Origin: Paroedura picta
Lineage: Eukaryota > Chordata > Lepidosauria > Squamata > Gekkonidae
Reading direction: 5' to 3'
Assembly: GCF_049243985.1 (NCBI RefSeq)
Contig: NC_135382.1
Coordinates: forward strand, 24,346,990 to 24,410,989
DNA length: 64,000 nucleotides
The stretch's first letter is position 1. Every line of letters begins with the position of its first letter. Below the pieces are notes generated by a model. That model did no database searches. It was not told the origin of the DNA and saw nothing but the letters and a program-made list of their open reading frames with translations. A program made the position numbers and the translations under genes. Below, one piece after another: positions 59,544 to 64,000 of this stretch.

Positions 59544-62500
59544 TCAGTCCAATCCATACTCTGTGTCTCCACTGTTACTTCCTGGTATGCAACAGGATCC
59601 TATATTTTCTGGGGAGCATGGTTCGACAGCTGCTTCAGAGACAAACCCTGTTAAGGGAGGAAACAGTAAGGTTTTATTTACCATTGTCACTTTTAAAAAT
59701 AGCAAAAAAAACCCATTACTTGTTAAAAATAATCTGATTTATGGGAGGGATTTTGACACACTAAAGACTTACTGAAGCACCATCCTGTGTCCCTTCTCCC
59801 CCATGTGATTATTTGCTGTTCAGACACTGGGACTCTCCCCTCAGGGTTTGAACTGCTGTTTGAACCTTCAAACAGCAGGTAGTTGTAGCCCTCTCTGCTG
59901 TTTTTCTTAATTTATCTCTTGGCCTCTGCCTGAAATAGCCTGAACATTAGCTAGATGTCTGGAGTGACTAGCCCTTTTAGGGGATTTTCCAGGGAGGGTT
60001 ATTACAACATTATTATTTTGACTGTGCAAGTTTGTTAATCTGCCAGCCCAGGATCACTGCTGAGATATTTTTTTCCCCTTTTAAACCTGGTGTAGAGCCA
60101 ACGCCTTTAAGAAAAATGGCAGAAGGAAGGTTTTCTTCCTTAGACTAGTACATATTTGGGGCTTGACATGGAAAGCGGGCCACATTCAAATAGCTTTGAG
60201 TAAACATGCCTTTCTAATTGCACATAGTACATTGAGTTCAGAGCTTAACGTGTGATCATTAAGGTAAAGGTGGCTAGGCTTTCAGTGTGCATATATTGTG
60301 ATAAGAAGCCAGTTCCTGGAATAGCCTTGGGAAGTGGCAAAGATGCCACTGAGTCACTTTCCTAAGAACATATAATGAGTAGCAATGGAACAGATGCTCA
60401 CCAAATGATGGGGATTGTCACCTCGACTCTGCATGTGTGCATTTACCTGGGCCTGAGGCTGTAGCTCGGCTTTCTCCATTTCCCACCGTTTCAGCAGGTT
60501 TTGTCAGTTTCAGTGATGAATCCAAAGGCTTGGGCAAAATCTCTTCAATCAATGGCCTCAATGCCTGCTGCCTTGCAGTTTCCAAGCTTTCTTCTTTTAG
60601 TACTAGTAGATCTTCTCTCGGAGGCTTTGTACTGTCCTCAGATATCTTATACATGCTTGAAAAGATGGAAGCTGGAATCTCCTCTGCCGCTGTGTTTCCA
60701 GAAGCAGCTGTTTTGCTACTATCACTTCCTTCAGAGATTACTTCAATCTTCAGAGAACAAGTTTGCTAAAAAGGTAAAATACATTGGAAAATGTATTTCA
60801 ACAGACATTGTTACTTTGGAGACCAATGAGCTGGCTTTCCTCAGAGCTATCATGCAGATAGTCCTTCAGATAACTTCATGTGCACGGCAGGTTATTTTTT
60901 ACTTTTATTCCACCCTGAGTCCCACGAGGTAGGGTGGATATCATAAATACAACAAAAACAACAACAAGCTAAGCAAGGGATAGGTTTTTAGGCTGACAAA
61001 TGAGAAACAGACTGTTCTTGGCAGCTGGGAAGGCCTTCTCCCACTAATATGAACGAAATTTGAATCCAATGGCACCTTTAAGATGAACCAAGTTTTATTC
61101 AAAGTGTGAGCTTTCATGTGCATGCACACTTCCTCAAACAATGAAGTGTGCATGCACATGAAAGCTCACACTTTGAATAAAACTTTATTTATTGGTCTTA
61201 AAGGTGCCACTGACTAAAATTTTGTTTTGCTACTTTAGACCAACATGGCTACACAACTGAATCTAGCTCATTTGAAGAAACCCTTTCTGCTGGAGTAAAT
61301 AGGAAGGGACCATCCCCCTTAATGAGGGATACCTACATAGCACTTATGCATACGAACCAATTTCAAAAGGTTCTAAGGACCAACTAACTTCCAAATGGGT
61401 CACTGTTGCCCTTTCAGAAATATCCCTGCATTTGCACCATGTACTCAGCACTCAAAGGGCCTCAACCTGAGGAAAATAAACTGGGAAGACTTGCTTGGCT
61501 GGTGAGAATCTCACTGTACGGTGAAGCTTCATTGATATCCACATCTTCCAAATCGGGCAGTTCCTAAAAATTAAAATAAGTCAGGCATTTACTGAGTAAA
61601 GTCCCTTTTAAACTTAAAAATAAGTGAATGTGCAGAAAAGGGAGAAAACCAAAATACTGGATTCTCCATTCCTGTCCCAATTCCCCGCCCCCACCCGCCC
61701 AACTATTTATTTATGTATTTATCCTGTGGCATGTGTTTAATATAGCCACGAGATCCTAAGGTGGTCTGGCTGCCAGGCAAGAGATGTTTGGAGGTAGTTT
61801 GCCATTGCCTGCTCTCCGTCCTGACATTGCTATTCCTTGGAGGTCACCCTTCCAAGTGCCAGCCAGGGGAGACCTTGTTTAGCTAATGAGATTTTATGGG
61901 ATCAGGCTTGTCTGGGCTATCCAGGTTGGGATTCTCACAAAAAAAAAACCCTCATTCTTAATCCATACATCAAGGAAGAGGTTCTCTGATACATCCATCT
62001 TAATTTGTTCAATCTCTGCAGATTCATCCAGGTCAGTAATCAGAGGTCCTGGTACAGCCATCTTATTTACTGGGACTTCTAAAAAAAGGAGACAATATCA
62101 TGTGGTGGAAAAGTGATACTCACACTCTGGTCTTGATACCCCTCTAACTCTTTTGCCTGCACTTGTACTGAGGCTGGCACCCTTCTCTTGCCCCATTAAT
62201 CCATAAAACTGATGCCATTTTGCTCCATAGTTAGGGAAACTACTGACTTTTTTTGACATTGCAAGGCATTTTTTTCCTTTCAAAAACCAGTTCTGAGGAA
62301 GTTAATCCAGAAATAAGACCCAATGAAAACAGCGGGACTTGGTTCCATCTTAAGGGTTCTGGATAGGTATGTTAGATTCACAGTACAATTCTAACCAGAG
62401 TTGCACCATACTAAGCCCACTGACTTAAAAGGATCTGGCCTGATGTAAATCTGTTTGGGACAGCACTGTCTTTGTTACACATTTCTGCTTGGGTTAATTT

Positions 62501-62847
62501 TATCTTGTTTTTTTATGCCGCTATCTTCATACTTTTAAAAACTTTGGCTCCAGAAAAATTAGGACAGTGTTTGTTCATTCTCCCATTACCTTCCTCAACA
62601 GGTCCAGCATGTGAGTAGTCCAAATTTGCTTCCTGCACCACATGCTGATTATTGTACAATTTAATATTTTCAGAGGTATCCATCTGGCCTTTTAAGTTTG
62701 CAGCTGTAAGCAGAACTTCCTCATGGGCTTTCATGCTTTCTTCTACAAATTTCTCAATCTTCTCATTTGTTTCTAACTCTCTGGATGTGGCTGATGTCTC
62801 TGTAGTATTTTCTATCATAGTGCTGTTGCTTGAAGATGAAATCTCCC
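59544..62847 (-). CDS. DNAAF1: DNAAF1 (LRRC50), C-terminal exons; 5' part beyond the right edge
   Basis: Cytoplasmic factor for preassembly of ciliary outer and inner dynein arms. Exons seen: 62847-62590, 62078-61969, 61563-61467 (or ending 61515), 60765-60447 and 59647-59544 with the TGA. Residues follow human DNAAF1 in order from memory: GEISSSSNS (human GEMTSSDDG), NEKIEKFVEESMKAHEE (human QKMELFVKESFEAKDE), LITDLDESAEIEQIKMD (human FVTELDG...LETIRLE), ELPDLEDVD (human DLPDLEDDD), LKIEVISEGSDS (human PKIEVISSLSDDS) and LRPLIEEI (human RPLIQEL). The last exon ends SGDTEYGLD. All junctions agree in phase except the third-to-fourth, where both visible donors leave one base but the next exon starts in phase 0; a small exon may be missed. 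The N-terminal LRR domain is outside the window. The gene converges on HSF4. Confidence 0.88.
61052..61264. mobile_element. Penelope-like element fragment with inverted end
   Basis: caccttta agatgaaccaag then the mirror aaactttatttattggtctt; ends ccaacatggctacacaactg. In a DNAAF1 intron. Confidence 0.5.
61745..61930 (-). repeat. 5S-rRNA-derived SINE
   Basis: ccaggcaagagatgtttgga, gaccttgtttagctaatgag and ggcttgtctgggctatccag. Confidence 0.55.
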
Positions 62848-63792
62848 CTGGAATATCCCAATAGCCATAAAACCCAGTAAGCTTAATTGAAGTATAAATT
62901 CGTGTACTTGTTCTGAACTGGAAAACACAAGTCCTAAGGAAATGTCAGTTCTCCCAAGGCTGTGGCTGGGGACTCGTTAAGGAGACCAACTGTGGACCAC
63001 CACAACAAAAGATGGGGAGCCAGTTAGATCCTACCATTCCATAGAAATAAACCTCTGCATTTCCTTGCTCAGTGTAAAGGGGACACATAATTATTTCAGA
63101 GCACTGAAGAGGATACCAGAGGCACTGCTGCCTATAATGTACACACGTGATATAGTTTGAAAGCAGAGTAATCCCATCCTTCTCTAATAAAGAGGACAAT
63201 TATTTCGAACATTCTCCTGAGCACGTCACAGAGAAACAAGTGGGAAGTGAACAAGAGCATTACTATGATGGATTAAGAGGCGTCTTAATCTTATGTCTCA
63301 TTGTTTTCTTTATCTTTAGCACTTAAGACAAACATAATTAAAATGATTCACCAGATTTAGCTCACCCCTCACCCCAAATTAGCCATGATGTATCTTAGCT
63401 GTATTGGGCATTGGTAGTACTGGAATTCACTGATGATTGGTTTTATCCATTTGAGGGAGCAATGCCCTTGTAAAGTTAAGCATTGGGGAAAAGTTAATTA
63501 AAATTGGAATATGGATGTGAAATGGTGGCGCTTCTAAGGTCAGAAGTTTCCTTATTAAATTATGTTGCAAGGCTCCCTAACAGACTGCAGGTAGATCTCT
63601 TATATTTAATTTCTGTGACAACAATGCAGCATCTAATGTGAACATGGATACTGGTACTAGCGCTTGCAACAAACCCAGATGCCAACTTTGCTGCCACATA
63701 CACTCCAATGAAACAGTTACTGGACCTAACAACATCACCTACAGAATCAAAAGCTTATTTACTTGCTCATCTTCTAACTTTGTGAGGTAAAA
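62848..63792 (-). other. DNAAF1 intron, right part of window
   Basis: No further DNAAF1 exon is visible up to the window edge. Confidence 0.5.
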
Positions 63793-63920
63793 AAAGGTAA
63801 AGATATCCCCTGTGCAAGCACCGGGTCATGTCTGACCCTTGGGGTGACGCCCTCCAGCATTTTCATGGCAGACTCAATACGGGGTGGTTTGCCAATGCCT
63901 TCCCCAGTCATTACCGTTGT
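63793..63920 (-). repeat. LINE/SINE 3' fragment (Bov-B-like)
   Basis: Reverse complement of the unit at 28795-28915: atcccctgtgcaagcaccgg and gggtgacgccctccagc. Confidence 0.5.
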
Positions 63921-64000
63921 ATATGCCATCAAATGCCAACAATGCCCCTCTGTTCTCTACATAGCGCATACAAGTCAAACCCTCCGCCAAAGAATTAATG

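Noticed and set aside
60824-60846. 23-base microexon to repair the DNAAF1 phase
   Set aside because: It has the right length and an AG before it, but the donor is poor and the following intron would be only 58 bases.

Overview
The window is vertebrate nuclear DNA, most likely from a squamate reptile and plausibly a gecko-type lizard. The genes are intron-rich, with standard GT-AG junctions and long repeat-filled introns. The repeats include tRNA-derived SINEs of the Sauria type (tail in TTC repeats), CR1 LINE 3' ends, Bov-B/RTE-like LINE pieces, 5S-rRNA-derived SINEs and many short palindromic hAT-like elements. All family and species calls come from memory of the families; no search was run.

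Five genes are supported. From left to right: B3GNT9 (minus, one coding exon, 4453-5697), a Golgi glycosyltransferase; TRADD (minus, four coding exons, 19873-24958), the TNF-receptor death-domain adaptor; FBXL8 (plus, two coding exons, 32131-35364), an F-box/LRR protein; HSF4 (plus, ten well-supported coding exons from 38247 to 53588, terminal exon uncertain), a heat-shock-family transcription factor; and the C-terminal half of DNAAF1 (minus, 59544-62847, continuing past the right edge), a cytoplasmic assembly factor for ciliary dynein arms. The order B3GNT9-TRADD-FBXL8-HSF4 and all four strands match human 16q22.1. DNAAF1 next to HSF4 does not match human, where NOL3 follows HSF4.

Layout: 1-4.45 kb is repeat-rich and without a recognised gene; 4.45-5.8 kb is B3GNT9 with two chained upstream ORFs; 5.8-19.8 kb is a large repeat field; 19.9-25 kb is TRADD; 26.9-27.85 kb is a CpG-rich block that probably holds the divergent TRADD/FBXL8 promoters; 32-36.6 kb is FBXL8; 38.2-55 kb is HSF4; 55-58 kb is mostly single-copy-looking DNA with no gene I recognise; 59.5-62.9 kb is DNAAF1.

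The genes are independent transcription units, not an operon-like system. The points most worth a second look are: an HR-C-like heptad segment in HSF4, which mammalian HSF4 lacks; the two B3GNT9 upstream ORFs whose stops and starts overlap; and a palindromic transposon family whose two arms stay matched copy by copy and which carries the ZNF143-type motif ACTACAATTCCCA on both arms. I did not find a clearly new biological system.
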